The notes under the pieces are model-generated. The model saw nothing but the letters and a program-made list of their open reading frames with translations, had not been told where the DNA came from and ran no database searches. From Algoriphagus resistens (GTDB lineage: Bacteria; Bacteroidota; Bacteroidia; Cytophagales; Cyclobacteriaceae), in assembly GCF_001442615.1 (NCBI RefSeq), contig NZ_LMXN01000002.1:62001-126000 (forward strand): a stretch of DNA of 64,000 bases, in the 5' to 3' direction. Shown here one piece after another: positions 46,004 to 56,282 of this stretch. The number at the start of each line of letters is the position of its first letter. Within the stretch, counting starts at the first letter, position 1. The translations under genes and the position numbers were made by a program.

Positions 46004-46260
46004 AAATATATTTACTGTTGGTGCAACTGTTTCTAAACAGCCTCACATCATCAGAAACATTTTTTGGGTATTGATTTTTGAAATTAATGCCTATATTAAA
46101 GCACGTTCAGAAATCAAATCAATTAGGCTGAGAATCGTTTATTTCCAACCCAGAAAACCTCCCTTTGAAATGGGAATGCAAATATGAGGTCTTGTACTGT
46201 GAAATGCAAGTTGACGTTCTTTAAAAAAGTGATTTTTTACATAGTGTAAAAACAATAATC

Positions 46261-46656
46261 ATGGTTAAAAATAAGTTTGTGGCTGATTATCAAATCAATG
46301 CCTCCAAAAAAATAGTTTTCCATTATTTGAGTACAGCGAGTGGATTAGAAGAGTGGTTTGCTGACGAAGTGAAAATAAATGAAGACAAGAATTACATTTT
46401 CAATTTTGATAGTGAGGACCATTATGCACGCCTGGCTTCACAGCGTAGCAACTCCCATGTCAAATTTGAATTCTACGACCCGAAAAATCCAGAGGAGTCA
46501 GATCATGCCTTTATAGAATTTAAACTGGAAGAAAACGAACTTACCCAAACACTGTTTTTAAAGGTGATAGATTACTCAGATGGATATGATGACGATGAGC
46601 TGGTTGCCATATGGGAGGGGCTGATCGGAAGATTGAAAGATATTATTGGTGGGTAA
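46261..46656 (+). CDS. START-like/SRPBCC-domain protein
   Basis: A 131-aa cytoplasmic protein with a START-like helix-grip pattern: FVADYQINASKKIVFHYLST, then ASGLEEWFADEVKIN, a beta-rich centre and the C-terminal helix LVAIWEGLIGRLKDIIGG. It matches the START-like domain family conserved in Bacteroidota, related to AHSA1/Bet v 1 folds. Ligand and role unknown. It sits 71 bp upstream of the LptF/G gene. Confidence 0.8.
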   Translation: MVKNKFVADYQINASKKIVFHYLSTASGLEEWFADEVKINEDKNYIFNFDSEDHYARLASQRSNSHVKFEFYDPKNPEESDHAFIEFKLEENELTQTLFLKVIDYSDGYDDDELVAIWEGLIGRLKDIIGG

Positions 46657-46727
46657 TCTCAATTGATTTTACCAAATTTGAACTTCGGCTTCAGGGCTTC
46701 GTATTTGCCTTGGGAGCAGTTTGAATA

Positions 46728-48512
46728 ATGAAAAAACTAGATAAACTTATACTTGGGTCTTTTTTAGGCCCATTTTTATTGACTTTTATTGTCGTGGATT
46801 TCATCCTGTTGACTGTCAACATGCTGAAATACTTCGATGAGATTTTTGGGAAAGGTCTGGGTTTCTGGATCTACATGGAGCTCATAGGGTATTTTATCAT
46901 AAGTATTTCTCCAATGGCTCTACCTCTGGCTGTACTGTTGTCCAGCCTGATGACTTTTGGGAACCTGGGAGAGCATTTTGAGCTTACGGCGATCAAAAGC
47001 AGCGGCATCTCATTGCTTCGTGCCCTGCGTCCAATTGGCGTATTCGTGATTGTCCTGTCTTTTGCAGCCTACCTCTCCAATAATTACCTGGTACCGAAAG
47101 TAAACCTTAAAACATTTAGCCTGCTCTATGACATCCGGATGAAATCCCCTGCCCTGGATATCAAAGCAGGGGTGTTTTATGACGGGATTCCGGGATATAG
47201 CATCAAGGTCAATGAAAAAATCGGAGAGTATGGTCTGAGGGATATCTTGATTTACAGCCATTCCAGTGGCACCTCCGGTAACTTGGATGTCACCCTTGCC
47301 GATTCGGGTAGGCTGGAGCCTTTTTTTAGTGAAAATTATATGAAGCTTACCTTGTATCATGGAAAAAACTACCATGAACCCAAGCTTTCCCGGGGAATCA
47401 ATGGAAAGCCTGCAGAATTCGACAGGGTGTCTTTTGATAAAAATGAAATCGTTTTTGATTTAAATAATACCTTCCAGCTCAACAGGACCGCTGAAGACGC
47501 CTGGTCAACCAATAGATCTATAAAAAATATAGCCCAGATTAAGCTGGGGCTCGATTCGATAGGCTCATTGGTCAATGAGCAGCTATATAAGAACTACCTG
47601 GAAGCCGAAAGTGTCTATCCGTTTTTTTCCAGGGATAGAAAGTTCAAGCCTGCCGCTGATATATTGGAACGCAAAGCGTTGGATGATTCTGTGAGGGTTT
47701 TGAAAATAAGAAGGGAAAAGGCAATTGCAGACTCCCTGGCCCGGTTGAAGGAATTGGCACAAAAAGTTACTGATTCTGTCCTGGTCGATAAGCCGGAATC
47801 ACTACTCTCTAGCAAGGATGATTCTGTAATTTCTACTAAAAGGCCTGTAGTCACTTCAAGCAAGATTTCCACAAGAGATTCGCTTTTTCTTTCACCGGAA
47901 AATATACAAAATTCAGAAAATAAGCCGGTTGAATTAGATAGCAACCCACGCGTAACCCCCGCCATAGCAGTGAGAAAAACCCGGACTAGTCCTTTGACAG
48001 CTACAGAACGTGCGCAAATCGACTCTTTGGTCGCCGACCGGGGATATAATAAAACTGCTATAAACATGGCATTAAACAATTCCAGGAGCCTGAAAAATTC
48101 ATTCGGGGTAAAGAGCAGCCAAATCGAAAACCACCAAAGGGAGTATAGAAGATATCAGATCTCATGGTATCAGAAATATACACAGGCCCTTGCCTGCTTT
48201 GTAATGTTTATGATAGGTGCGCCACTGGGTGCCATAATTAAAAAGGGAGGCCTGGGTATGCCTGTTTTAATTTCAATTATCTTCTTTATTGTTTATTACA
48301 TGATTACCATGACAGGGGAGAAGTGGGCAAAGGAAGGTGTGGTTGATCCATTGTTCGGTACATTCTTCTCGGTTATATGCCTATTTCCATTCGGCTTGTT
48401 TTTCATAAAACAGGCCAGAAAGGACGCGAGATTATTTGAACCTGACTTTTATGTGAGTGCTTGGGAAGGTATTCAGAAACGCATGAAAGTTCTTCGTTCA
48501 AAAGCGCAATAA
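46728..48512 (+). CDS. LptF/LptG-family permease (YjgP/YjgQ) with long insertion
   Basis: A 594-aa membrane protein. N-terminal helices start KLDKLILGSFLGPFLLTFIV, with three helices before about residue 125, and three more helices after about residue 480 (ALACFVMFMIGAPLGAIIKK, GMPVLISIIFFIVYYMITMT, LFGTFFSVICLFPFGLFFIK). E. coli LptF/LptG are about 360 aa; the excess lies in a hydrophilic Ser/Lys/Glu-rich stretch of about 200 residues between the periplasmic beta-jellyroll and the C-terminal helices. It should form part of the ABC machine extracting lipopolysaccharide from the inner membrane. Confidence 0.9.
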   Translation: MKKLDKLILGSFLGPFLLTFIVVDFILLTVNMLKYFDEIFGKGLGFWIYMELIGYFIISISPMALPLAVLLSSLMTFGNLGEHFELTAIKSSGISLLRALRPIGVFVIVLSFAAYLSNNYLVPKVNLKTFSLLYDIRMKSPALDIKAGVFYDGIPGYSIKVNEKIGEYGLRDILIYSHSSGTSGNLDVTLADSGRLEPFFSENYMKLTLYHGKNYHEPKLSRGINGKPAEFDRVSFDKNEIVFDLNNTFQLNRTAEDAWSTNRSIKNIAQIKLGLDSIGSLVNEQLYKNYLEAESVYPFFSRDRKFKPAADILERKALDDSVRVLKIRREKAIADSLARLKELAQKVTDSVLVDKPESLLSSKDDSVISTKRPVVTSSKISTRDSLFLSPENIQNSENKPVELDSNPRVTPAIAVRKTRTSPLTATERAQIDSLVADRGYNKTAINMALNNSRSLKNSFGVKSSQIENHQREYRRYQISWYQKYTQALACFVMFMIGAPLGAIIKKGGLGMPVLISIIFFIVYYMITMTGEKWAKEGVVDPLFGTFFSVICLFPFGLFFIKQARKDARLFEPDFYVSAWEGIQKRMKVLRSKAQ

Positions 48513-48514
48513 GC

Positions 48515-48545
48515 TTTCATTTTCTCAAAATAAATACTACCTTTG
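48515..48545 (+). promoter_or_regulatory. rpsO promoter, Bacteroidota type
   Basis: A near-consensus -33 element TTTC at 48515-48518, a 19-bp spacer, and a perfect -7 element TACCTTTG (TAnnTTTG) at 48538-48545, 27 bp before the rpsO ATG. Confidence 0.65.
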
Positions 48546-48572
48546 TGGTTGTTTTATAAAATTTAGCTAAAC

Positions 48573-48848
48573 ATGTATTTATCCTCAGAGATTAAAGAAG
48601 AGTTATTTAAGAATCATGGACGGTTAAAATCTGCTACTGACACAGGGTCTCCTGAGTCTCAGATTGCCCTCTTTACACACAGAATCAAGCATTTGACTGA
48701 GCATTTGAAGTCAAATAAGAAGGATCACTCCTCAAGACTTGGTTTGTTGAAGCTGGTAGGTAAGAGAAGAAGCCTATTGGATTACCTTCACAAGAAAGAA
48801 ATCGAGCGATACAGATCGATCATCGCCGAGCTAGGAATCAGAAAATAA
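48573..48848 (+). CDS. rpsO: 30S ribosomal protein S15
   Basis: A 91-aa S15 with [22 protein letters not shown] core (here [19 protein letters not shown]), [20 protein letters not shown] and the terminal RKRSLLDYL-type segment ([16 protein letters not shown]). It binds 16S rRNA in the platform. The rpsO-pnp order is widely conserved. Confidence 0.98.
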   Translation: MYLSSEIKEELFKNHGRLKSATDTGSPESQIALFTHRIKHLTEHLKSNKKDHSSRLGLLKLVGKRRSLLDYLHKKEIERYRSIIAELGIRK

Positions 48849-48855
48849 CCAAACT

Positions 48856-48890
48856 AGTAAGGTTCTCTTGAGTGAGAACCTTACTTTTTT
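48856..48890 (+). terminator. terminator between rpsO and pnp
   Basis: AGTAAGGTTCTC at 48856-48867 pairs perfectly with GAGAACCTTACT at 48874-48885 and is followed by Ts. In E. coli a similar hairpin region separates rpsO and pnp and takes part in RNase processing. Confidence 0.85.
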
Positions 48891-48945
48891 ATTTTTAGGT
48901 TATACAAAGACTTTTATCACTAACGACGCAAACAAATAATCATTT

Positions 48946-51087
48946 ATGTTACCGAATTTAATCACCAAGACCATCACTTTAGAAGATGGCAGAGAAATTA
49001 CAATAGAAACCGGGGCATTGGCTAAACAAGCCGATGGCGCAGTAGTAGTGAAGATGGGAAAAGCCATGCTTTTGGCGACCGCAATGTCCAAGAAAGAAGC
49101 TGGAGAAGGGGTGGATTTTTTACCTATGTCAGTTGATTATCAAGAAAAGTTTGCTTCTTCAGGTAAGATCCCCGGGGGATTTTTGAAAAGGGAAGGCAGA
49201 CTTTCCGATTATGAAATTTTGATTAGCCGTATAGTAGATAGAGCTATTCGTCCTATTTTTCCAGATGATTACCATGCAGATACACAGATCGCTATCACGT
49301 TGATCAGTGGTGACGAGGATGTGCTTCCGGACGCTTTGGCCGGGCTAGCTGCTTCTGCAGCTCTGGCTGTTTCCGATATCCCTTTCAACGGTCCCATCTC
49401 TGAAGTGCGTGTAGCGAAAATTGATGGCAAATTGAAAATAAACCCAACTCCGACTGAGTTGGAAAAAGCCACCTTGGAATTTATCGTAGCAGGTTCCTTG
49501 GAATTTATCTTAATGGTAGAAGGCGAAGCTAACGAGATCCAGGAAGAAGAGATGCTGGAAGCTATGCAATATGCCCATGAGGAAATCAAGAGACATTGTC
49601 AGGCACAGATTGAGCTTACCAAGCTGGTGGGCAAGGAAGTAAAAAGAGAATACAATCACGAGAAGTCTGACCCAGCTCTTTTTGATAAGATGAAGGCTGA
49701 GCTTTATGACAAACTTTACGCATCAGTAAGTAAGCAGATTGCCAATAAATCAGAGCGTTCTGCTCTGGTCAAAGAAATCAAAGAAGAATTCGTGGCAAGT
49801 CTAGGCGAGGAGCATGAGTTTGAAGCAAGTCTAATTGGCCCATATTTCAGCAAAATCCATAAGGAAGCTGCCAGAAATCTGACATTGGATGAGAAGAAAA
49901 GATTGGATGGAAGAAAGCTTGACGAAGTAAGGCCAATCTGGTCAGTAGTTGATTACCTGCCATCTGCTCACGGCTCTGCAGTATTTACCAGAGGGGAAAC
50001 CCAATCACTTACTACGTGTACTTTAGGTACTAAGATGGACGAGATGATGGTAGATGGGGCAACAATTTCAGGATACAACAAATTCTACCTTCACTATAAT
50101 TTCCCGGGATTTTCTACAGGTGAAGTTAAGATAAACAGAGGCCCGGGAAGAAGGGAAGTAGGTCATGGAAATCTTGCCATGAGAGCTTTGAAGAAAGTAC
50201 TTCCTCCTGCCGATGAGAACCCATACACCATACGTATCGTTTCAGATATTTTAGAGTCCAACGGTTCATCTTCCATGGCTACTGTTTGTGCCGGTTCATT
50301 GGCACTGATGGATGCAGGTATTCCTATCAAATCCGCAGTGACAGGTATTGCTATGGGGATGATCTCTGATGCAAAAACGGGTAAATATTCTATTCTTTCT
50401 GATATTTTGGGAGACGAGGATCACCTAGGTGATATGGATTTCAAAGTAACCGGTACTGCCAAAGGAATCACTGCCTGTCAGATGGACTTGAAAGTGGAAG
50501 GTCTGGATTATTCTGTATTGAAAGAAGCTTTACTTCAGGCAAAAGACGGAAGACTTCATATTTTGGATGAAATCACCAAGACACTTGCTGCACCAAAAGC
50601 AGAACTGAAGCCACATACGCCAAGATCATTCATCATGTTCATCCCTAAGGAATTGATCGGTGCGGTGATCGGGCCAGGCGGTAAAGTAATCCAGGAAATC
50701 CAGAAGGATACAGGTGCTACTATTGTGATAGAAGAAATAGATAATCAGGGTAAGATCAACATTTTCTCTGCTAATCAGGATAAACTTAATGCTGCCCTTT
50801 CACGTATCAAATCAATCGTGGCCCAGCCGGAAATAGGGGAGACTTACACAGGTAAAGTGAAAAACATTCAACCTTTTGGTGCCTTTGTGGAATTTATGCC
50901 GGGTAAGGATGGTTTACTTCATATCTCAGAGATCAAGCATGAGCGGGTAGAATCTATGGAAGGTGTACTTGAGCCAGGAGAGGAAATACAGGTTAAATTG
51001 ATCGATGTCGATAAGAAAACCGGAAAATTCAAGCTTTCTAGAAAGGCTTTATTGCCAAAACCTGAAAAACAATCACCCAGTGCATGA
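48946..51087 (+). CDS. pnp: polynucleotide phosphorylase
   Basis: A 713-aa enzyme with two RNase PH domains (first from about residue 10; second from about 325 with [15 protein letters not shown]), [22 protein letters not shown] between them, a KH domain ([15 protein letters not shown]) and an S1 domain ([20 protein letters not shown]). Full length. It performs phosphorolytic 3'-5' RNA decay and can add tails. Confidence 0.98.
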   Translation: MLPNLITKTITLEDGREITIETGALAKQADGAVVVKMGKAMLLATAMSKKEAGEGVDFLPMSVDYQEKFASSGKIPGGFLKREGRLSDYEILISRIVDRAIRPIFPDDYHADTQIAITLISGDEDVLPDALAGLAASAALAVSDIPFNGPISEVRVAKIDGKLKINPTPTELEKATLEFIVAGSLEFILMVEGEANEIQEEEMLEAMQYAHEEIKRHCQAQIELTKLVGKEVKREYNHEKSDPALFDKMKAELYDKLYASVSKQIANKSERSALVKEIKEEFVASLGEEHEFEASLIGPYFSKIHKEAARNLTLDEKKRLDGRKLDEVRPIWSVVDYLPSAHGSAVFTRGETQSLTTCTLGTKMDEMMVDGATISGYNKFYLHYNFPGFSTGEVKINRGPGRREVGHGNLAMRALKKVLPPADENPYTIRIVSDILESNGSSSMATVCAGSLALMDAGIPIKSAVTGIAMGMISDAKTGKYSILSDILGDEDHLGDMDFKVTGTAKGITACQMDLKVEGLDYSVLKEALLQAKDGRLHILDEITKTLAAPKAELKPHTPRSFIMFIPKELIGAVIGPGGKVIQEIQKDTGATIVIEEIDNQGKINIFSANQDKLNAALSRIKSIVAQPEIGETYTGKVKNIQPFGAFVEFMPGKDGLLHISEIKHERVESMEGVLEPGEEIQVKLIDVDKKTGKFKLSRKALLPKPEKQSPSA

Positions 51088-51154
51088 GGTTAATCGATAC
51101 AATTGATTAATTTGATTCTATTAAACTATTAAATTTCACAAATCATATTCCTGA

Positions 51155-52018
51155 ATGAGGCAGCTAAAGATTAGCAAACAGATTACCAACAGAGAAAGTC
51201 AATCCCTGGATAAATACCTTCAAGAGATTGGAAAAGTTGACCTGTTGACAGCAGATGAAGAGGTAGTTCTGGCCAAACGAATTAGAGAAGGTGACCAACT
51301 GGCGCTGGAAAAATTGACCAAAGCCAATCTTCGATTTGTAGTATCAGTTGCCAAGCAGTACCAAAACCAAGGGCTTTCCTTGGGTGATTTGATCAATGAG
51401 GGCAACCTTGGATTGATTAAAGCTGCACAGCGATTTGATGAAACCCGTGGATTTAAATTCATCTCTTATGCGGTTTGGTGGATTAGACAATCTATCCTTC
51501 AGGCACTTGCTGAGCAGTCTAGAATTGTACGTCTTCCTTTGAACAGAGTAGGTTCACTGAATAAGATCAGCAAGACTTTCAGCGAGTTAGAGCAGAAATT
51601 TGAGCGTGAGCCTTCCCCAGAGGAACTGGCCGAGGTGCTCGAAGTAACTGCCAATGAGGTGGTAGATACAATGAAGATTTCTGGCCGTCACGTGTCAATG
51701 GATGCACCATTCGTGCAGGGTGAAGAAAACAGCCTTCTGGACGTACTGGAAAATGATGGCGACGAAAAGCCGGATGATGGCCTGATGAATGATTCCCTCC
51801 GCAAGGAAGTTCAACGGGCACTTTCCACGTTGACCCAGCGGGAAGCTGATGTAATCACACTTTACTTTGGGCTCAATGGTGAGCATGCGATGACTTTGGA
51901 AGAGATCGGAGAAAAATTCAATCTTACCAGAGAGCGTGTAAGGCAAATCAAGGAGAAGGCAATCCGCCGACTCAGACATACATCCCGTAGTAAGACACTT
52001 AAACCTTACCTCGGATAA
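51155..52018 (+). CDS. rpoD: primary sigma-70 factor RpoD/SigA
   Basis: A 287-aa sigma factor with regions 1.2 to 4: [19 protein letters not shown] (1.2), [20 protein letters not shown] and [15 protein letters not shown] (2.1-2.2), [19 protein letters not shown] (2.3-2.4), region 3, and 4.2 [20 protein letters not shown]. Region 1.1 is absent, the normal form in Bacteroidota, whose primary sigma reads TTTG/TAnnTTTG promoters such as those in this window. It has its own terminator. Confidence 0.96.
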   Translation: MRQLKISKQITNRESQSLDKYLQEIGKVDLLTADEEVVLAKRIREGDQLALEKLTKANLRFVVSVAKQYQNQGLSLGDLINEGNLGLIKAAQRFDETRGFKFISYAVWWIRQSILQALAEQSRIVRLPLNRVGSLNKISKTFSELEQKFEREPSPEELAEVLEVTANEVVDTMKISGRHVSMDAPFVQGEENSLLDVLENDGDEKPDDGLMNDSLRKEVQRALSTLTQREADVITLYFGLNGEHAMTLEEIGEKFNLTRERVRQIKEKAIRRLRHTSRSKTLKPYLG

Positions 52019-52034
52019 GCAAGCGCACAAGTGG

Positions 52035-52060
52035 AAAGGGGGGTATTAACCCCCTTTTTT
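52035..52060 (+). terminator. terminator after rpoD
   Basis: AAAGGGGGG at 52035-52043 pairs with CCCCCTTT from 52050 over a short loop, ending in six Ts. Confidence 0.85.
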
Positions 52061-52145
52061 ATTTCAATACTTTCCGTCTTAGTAGCTCTTACTTAGAGGA
52101 TTGTTGCCTTAAGCAAAACCTTAGGGAATTTTAACAAGATGCAAC

Positions 52146-52176
52146 TTTGTTACTAGAGTAGAATTCATAAAATTTG
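52146..52176 (+). promoter_or_regulatory. probable trxB promoter
   Basis: TTTG at 52146-52149, an 18-bp spacer and TAAAATTTG at 52168-52176 (one base longer than TAnnTTTG), 23 bp before the trxB ATG. Confidence 0.5.
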
Positions 52177-52199
52177 CCCGATTTAATACGTTACTATTA

Positions 52200-53144
52200 A
52201 TGCAATCAGAAATTGAAAGAGTTAAAGTCTTGATAATTGGTTCAGGACCAGCAGGTTATACTGCGGCGATATATGCTTCTAGAGCAGGACTCTCTCCTGT
52301 TTTATATACTGGCGGACAGCCAGGCGGTCAATTGACCATAACCAATGATGTTGAAAATTATCCTGGATATCCAAATAGCATCACTGGACCAGAGATGATG
52401 GAAGACTTTAGAAAACAAGCGGAACGATTTGGTACCCAAGTACGATATGGCTTGGCGACAAGTGTGGATTTTACTACTAAACCTCACACGGTCATTATCG
52501 ATGAACAGGTGACTATTCATGCAGATACCGTTTTGATATCCACCGGCGCTTCAGCCAAATGGCTGGGAATCGAAAGTGAGACACGCTTAAATGGGAAAGG
52601 TGTTTCTGCCTGTGCGGTTTGTGATGGTTTCTTTTTCAGAGGACAGGAAGTCGCGATCGTCGGAGCAGGAGATACGGCGTGCGAAGAAGCTTCTTATCTG
52701 GCTAATATCTGTAGTAAAGTTTACATGTTAATACGTAAGGATGAAATGAGAGCTTCTCAGATCATGCAAAAGCGTGTTATGAACAACCCAAAGATTGAAA
52801 TCCTGTGGAATACTGAGACAGATGAAATCCTGGGTGAGGAAGAAGTAAACGGCGTAAGGATCTTTAATAATAAAACCGGAGAAAAATCAGAAATCGCTAT
52901 TTCTGGCTTCTTTGTTGCTATTGGTCATCAACCAAACACCGGCATATTCAAGGACTTTATCCATATGGATGAGGCCGGTTATATCAAAACTATTCCAGGA
53001 AGTACTAAAACTAATGTTGAAGGTGTGTTTGCTTGTGGTGATGCACAGGACAACATCTACCGACAGGCTGTAACTGCTGCAGGAACAGGCTGTATGGCTG
53101 CCTTGGATGCTGAGCGATATTTAGCTGAGTTCGAGAATGATTAA
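52200..53144 (+). CDS. trxB: thioredoxin-disulfide reductase
   Basis: A 314-aa flavoprotein: FAD motif IIGSGPAGYTAAIYASRAG, redox-active CAVCDG at about residues 137-142, NADPH motif VAIVGAGDTACEEASYL and C-terminal FAD motif GVFACGDAQDNIYRQAVTA. It transfers electrons from NADPH to thioredoxin. Confidence 0.97.
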   Translation: MQSEIERVKVLIIGSGPAGYTAAIYASRAGLSPVLYTGGQPGGQLTITNDVENYPGYPNSITGPEMMEDFRKQAERFGTQVRYGLATSVDFTTKPHTVIIDEQVTIHADTVLISTGASAKWLGIESETRLNGKGVSACAVCDGFFFRGQEVAIVGAGDTACEEASYLANICSKVYMLIRKDEMRASQIMQKRVMNNPKIEILWNTETDEILGEEEVNGVRIFNNKTGEKSEIAISGFFVAIGHQPNTGIFKDFIHMDEAGYIKTIPGSTKTNVEGVFACGDAQDNIYRQAVTAAGTGCMAALDAERYLAEFEND

Positions 53145-53153
53145 ACCCAATAG

Positions 53154-54197
53154 ATGAGGTATTCGATCCTATTTGTAGTCTTTTGTATCAATTTGAGCAT
53201 TGGCGCTTTAAACGTCAATGCTCAAATTTTTCCAAAGATTATCAAGAGAAATAACACCACCCAATCCTCAGCTGTAGGCCAGGAGAGGAGAAATATTGAA
53301 CTGAGGGGGTTTGATCAGGAATCGTACCTTAGGACTTTATCTTCGATTACCGATTCCATTATTTTTGAAAATAATGTGAACTTGGGCCGTGTAAGATCGA
53401 TAATAAGTGAAGATCAGAATATCATGATTTGGGCACCGACCAATCAGCTGATCAAAGTATCAGAGCAAATTCAGATAGATAGTATTTGGGTCACTGCATT
53501 TGAGTATTACTCCTCCTGGGACTCAAATAAAATAGATATCTACAATTTTGACCCAAAGACATTTACTGACACAGTTAATATCCGTCTTTACGACGAGTTT
53601 TTCGGATATAATTGGAAAATGCCCTTAGCTAAAACCCCCATAACATCTTCCTATGGTTATAGGTGGAGACGGTGGCACTATGGGACTGACTTAGATCTGG
53701 ACACAGGTGATCCCGTTTATAGCGGTTTCGATGGAATAGTTCGGGTGAAATCCTATGATAGGTACGGGTACGGCTATTATATCGTAGTCCGTCATAAAAA
53801 TGGACTTGAAACTCTCTATGGCCATTTGTCCAAACAGCTTGTAGATGTAGGACAGGAAGTTAAAGCTGGGGAATTAATCGCAAAAGGGGGAAATACAGGT
53901 AGAAGTACGGGATCACATCTCCATTATGAACTTCGCTACAGAGGTCTGGCTTTTGATGCTGAGAAAGTATATGATTTTCCTGATTACAAAATAAGGGGCC
54001 AAAACTATTTAATCACCCCGGCTCTTTTTGGCAATATTGTCCAGGCCAGAACAAACGCTTACCATAAAGTAAGAAAAGGTGAAAACCTCGGATCTATTGC
54101 AAGAAAATATGGTGTGTCAGTCAGCTCACTGACCAGACTAAATGGTATCTCTACCCGTTCAATTTTAAAAATAGGACAGAATCTTCGCGTTCGCTAG
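53154..54197 (+). CDS. M23 peptidase with C-terminal LysM domain
   Basis: A 347-aa exported protein. Signal peptide ends near NVNAQ. The M23 fold starts at TSSYGYRWRRWHYGTDLDL (HxxxD zinc motif) with GLETLYGHLSKQ and GSHLHYELRYRG supplying the second His pair (HxH). The C-terminus YHKVRKGENLGSIARKYGVS is a LysM peptidoglycan-binding unit. Probably a murein endopeptidase acting in cell-wall growth or separation. Begins 9 bp after trxB. Confidence 0.92.
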   Translation: MRYSILFVVFCINLSIGALNVNAQIFPKIIKRNNTTQSSAVGQERRNIELRGFDQESYLRTLSSITDSIIFENNVNLGRVRSIISEDQNIMIWAPTNQLIKVSEQIQIDSIWVTAFEYYSSWDSNKIDIYNFDPKTFTDTVNIRLYDEFFGYNWKMPLAKTPITSSYGYRWRRWHYGTDLDLDTGDPVYSGFDGIVRVKSYDRYGYGYYIVVRHKNGLETLYGHLSKQLVDVGQEVKAGELIAKGGNTGRSTGSHLHYELRYRGLAFDAEKVYDFPDYKIRGQNYLITPALFGNIVQARTNAYHKVRKGENLGSIARKYGVSVSSLTRLNGISTRSILKIGQNLRVR

Positions 54198-54208
54198 CCA
54201 AAATAAAA

Positions 54209-54928
54209 ATGACAAAGCTAGATATTTTAGTATTTGCTGCACACCCTGATGATGCAGAACTTGGATGCTCCGGAACGATAGCCTCTCATGTAGCCCAGGG
54301 GCATAAAGTAGGTATAGTAGATTTTACCCAAGGAGAAATGGGAACTCGCGGTACTCCTGAGCTGAGACTTCAGGAAGCAGAAGCTTCCAGCAGAATTCTC
54401 AAACTAGCTGCAAGGGAAAACCTTGGATTCAAGGATGTATATTTTCAAAACAATGAAGAGCATCAGTTGAAACTGATCGAAATGATCAGAAAATACAGGC
54501 CTGAGATTGTTTTGGCAAATGCTGTATCAGATAGACATCCTGATCATGGAAAAGGATCTAGTCTAGCTAGTACGGCTTGTTTTATGAGCGGACTTCGTAA
54601 GATAGAAACACAACTTGATGGAATTCGCCAAGAGGCATGGAGACCAAAATTTGTGTATCATTACATCCAAAACAATTACATAGAACCTGATTTTGTGGTG
54701 GATATCACTCCGTATTGGCAGACAAAAATTGATAGCATTTTAGCGTTCCAGTCCCAGTTTTATGATCCGTCAAGTGAAGAACCGGTAAGTTTTATCTCAG
54801 ATCCTGATTTTCTTCCCTTTATTGAAGCTAGGGCTAGAGAGTTTGGACACAAAATACTTGTCAAATATGGTGAAGGATATACCGTAGAACGGATGATAGG
54901 GACTACTAATCTTTTTGAGCTGAAGTAA
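54209..54928 (+). CDS. bshB1: bacillithiol biosynthesis deacetylase BshB1
   Basis: A 239-aa PIG-L/LmbE-family enzyme with the zinc site AHPDDAELGCSGTIA, the QGEMGTRGTPELRLQEAEAS segment and NAVSDRHPDHGKGS. It deacetylates GlcNAc-malate to GlcN-malate in bacillithiol synthesis. Its stop abuts the stop of the convergent pdxH with no spacer. Confidence 0.94.
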   Translation: MTKLDILVFAAHPDDAELGCSGTIASHVAQGHKVGIVDFTQGEMGTRGTPELRLQEAEASSRILKLAARENLGFKDVYFQNNEEHQLKLIEMIRKYRPEIVLANAVSDRHPDHGKGSSLASTACFMSGLRKIETQLDGIRQEAWRPKFVYHYIQNNYIEPDFVVDITPYWQTKIDSILAFQSQFYDPSSEEPVSFISDPDFLPFIEARAREFGHKILVKYGEGYTVERMIGTTNLFELK

Positions 54929-55561
54929 TCAAGGGGCAAGCCTGGACAGGATCCACTTACCTTCTTTTAATTCATATTTTATTCTGTCATGTAATCTGCT
55001 AGGTCTTCCCTGCCAAAATTCCATGGACAACGGCATTAATCGGTAACCTCCCCAGTGAGGTGGGCGGCTCATGGCTTTACCGGCAAATTGTTTCTCTATT
55101 TTCAGTTGCCTGGCGTTTATATCAGCACGTGAGCTTATTGGTTCGCTTTGCGGAGACACCCAGGCTCCAATTTGCGAACCTAGCGGTCTTGAAAAAAAAT
55201 ATGTGTCGGATTCTGCTTCCGTTATTTTTTCTACTTTTCCCCGTACCCGTACCTGTCTCTCCAGCTCAGGCCAGAAAAAAGTCAACGAGGCGGAATTGTT
55301 TTTTTCCAGCTCTCTTCCTTTTTCACTGTCATAGTTGGTGAAAAAGATGAATCCAGTATCGACACCTTTCAGTAATAAAATTCTCGCATTGGGTGTGCCA
55401 TCCAAGCCTAAGGTAGAAACAGTCATGGCATTGACTTCCAAAACATCCGCACTTACAGCTTCCTCAAACCACGCCCCAAATTGCTGTATAGGATTTGTGT
55501 TTACGTCACTGATATCCAGTGATTTAATAGAATAGTCTTTACGTATTGCAGCGATGTCCAT
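54929..55561 (-). CDS. pdxH: pyridoxamine 5'-phosphate oxidase
   Basis: A 210-aa FMN enzyme: ARILLLKGVDTGFIFFTNYD, SEKGRELEKNNSASLTFFW, SRPLGSQIGAWVSPQSEPIS, PPHWGGYRLMPLSMEFWQGR and the C-terminal RLHDRIKYELKEGKWILSRLAP are all standard PdxH blocks. It oxidises pyridoxamine or pyridoxine phosphate to pyridoxal phosphate. Confidence 0.97.
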   Translation of the reverse strand: MDIAAIRKDYSIKSLDISDVNTNPIQQFGAWFEEAVSADVLEVNAMTVSTLGLDGTPNARILLLKGVDTGFIFFTNYDSEKGRELEKNNSASLTFFWPELERQVRVRGKVEKITEAESDTYFFSRPLGSQIGAWVSPQSEPISSRADINARQLKIEKQFAGKAMSRPPHWGGYRLMPLSMEFWQGRPSRLHDRIKYELKEGKWILSRLAP

Positions 55562-55664
55562 GATAAGTTGTCAATCAATAAAATCTTATAGATAAAATTA
55601 CCATTGGCATTGCATTTAAAAAATTATAATCTATATTTTTCGAGAATTTAGAATTAAGAGAAGA

Positions 55665-56234
55665 ATGAGTAAAGACGAACTACGAAATCCTAAAGCCGGC
55701 GATCTTCTAATTTCCGAACCATTTTTGCAGGACGAAAATTTCGTTCGCTCTGTGGTCCTCCTTTGTGAGCATTCGGAAGAGGGAAGCTTTGGCTTAATAA
55801 TAAACAAACCTTCAATTCTTAAACTCGGCGAACTCGTGGAAGCATTGGATTTTATGGACAAGGATGTTTTTGTCGGTGGGCCAGTAGAACAGAATACCTT
55901 ACACTTCATCTATGCAGGTGAAAAGGCGTTGGAAGGAAGTATTTCATTGGGTGATAATATTTGGTGGGGTGGAGATTATGATTCTCTGGTGGAAAAATTG
56001 AAGCTGGGATTGCTTGACCCTGGGTCAGTACGGTTTTTCTTGGGGTATAGCGGTTGGGGGGCAGAGCAATTGGAAGAGGAGTTGTCAGACGAAACCTGGA
56101 TTATTTGCAGAGAAATTCTCGATGAACAAACGTTGAATTTTACACCTGAAGAACTCTGGAAAAACTTACTTAAGAGTATGGGAGGGGAGTTTAAAGTAAT
56201 AGCAAATTATCCCCTAGATCCAAGATTAAATTAG
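55665..56234 (+). CDS. YqgE/AlgH-family protein
   Basis: A 189-aa protein with family features GDLLISEPFLQDENFVRSVV, GSFGLIINKPS, VFVGGPVEQNTLHFI and FFLGYSGWGAEQLEEEL. Full length. YqgE/AlgH proteins are conserved but of unclear function. In many Bacteroidota pdxH and this gene are neighbours, here divergent. Confidence 0.93.
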   Translation: MSKDELRNPKAGDLLISEPFLQDENFVRSVVLLCEHSEEGSFGLIINKPSILKLGELVEALDFMDKDVFVGGPVEQNTLHFIYAGEKALEGSISLGDNIWWGGDYDSLVEKLKLGLLDPGSVRFFLGYSGWGAEQLEEELSDETWIICREILDEQTLNFTPEELWKNLLKSMGGEFKVIANYPLDPRLN

Positions 56235-56282
56235 GCAAAATCCCTACTTTTGCTCATATTGCCCATTAATAGTACTGTTTTT

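Noticed and set aside
46003..46011. TATATTTG adjacent to tRNA-Met on the minus strand
   Set aside because: Its last base would be the first base of the tRNA, too close to act as the -7 element for that tRNA.
55060..55341. Two overlapping forward open frames
   Set aside because: Both lie antisense within pdxH, which is complete and unmistakable.
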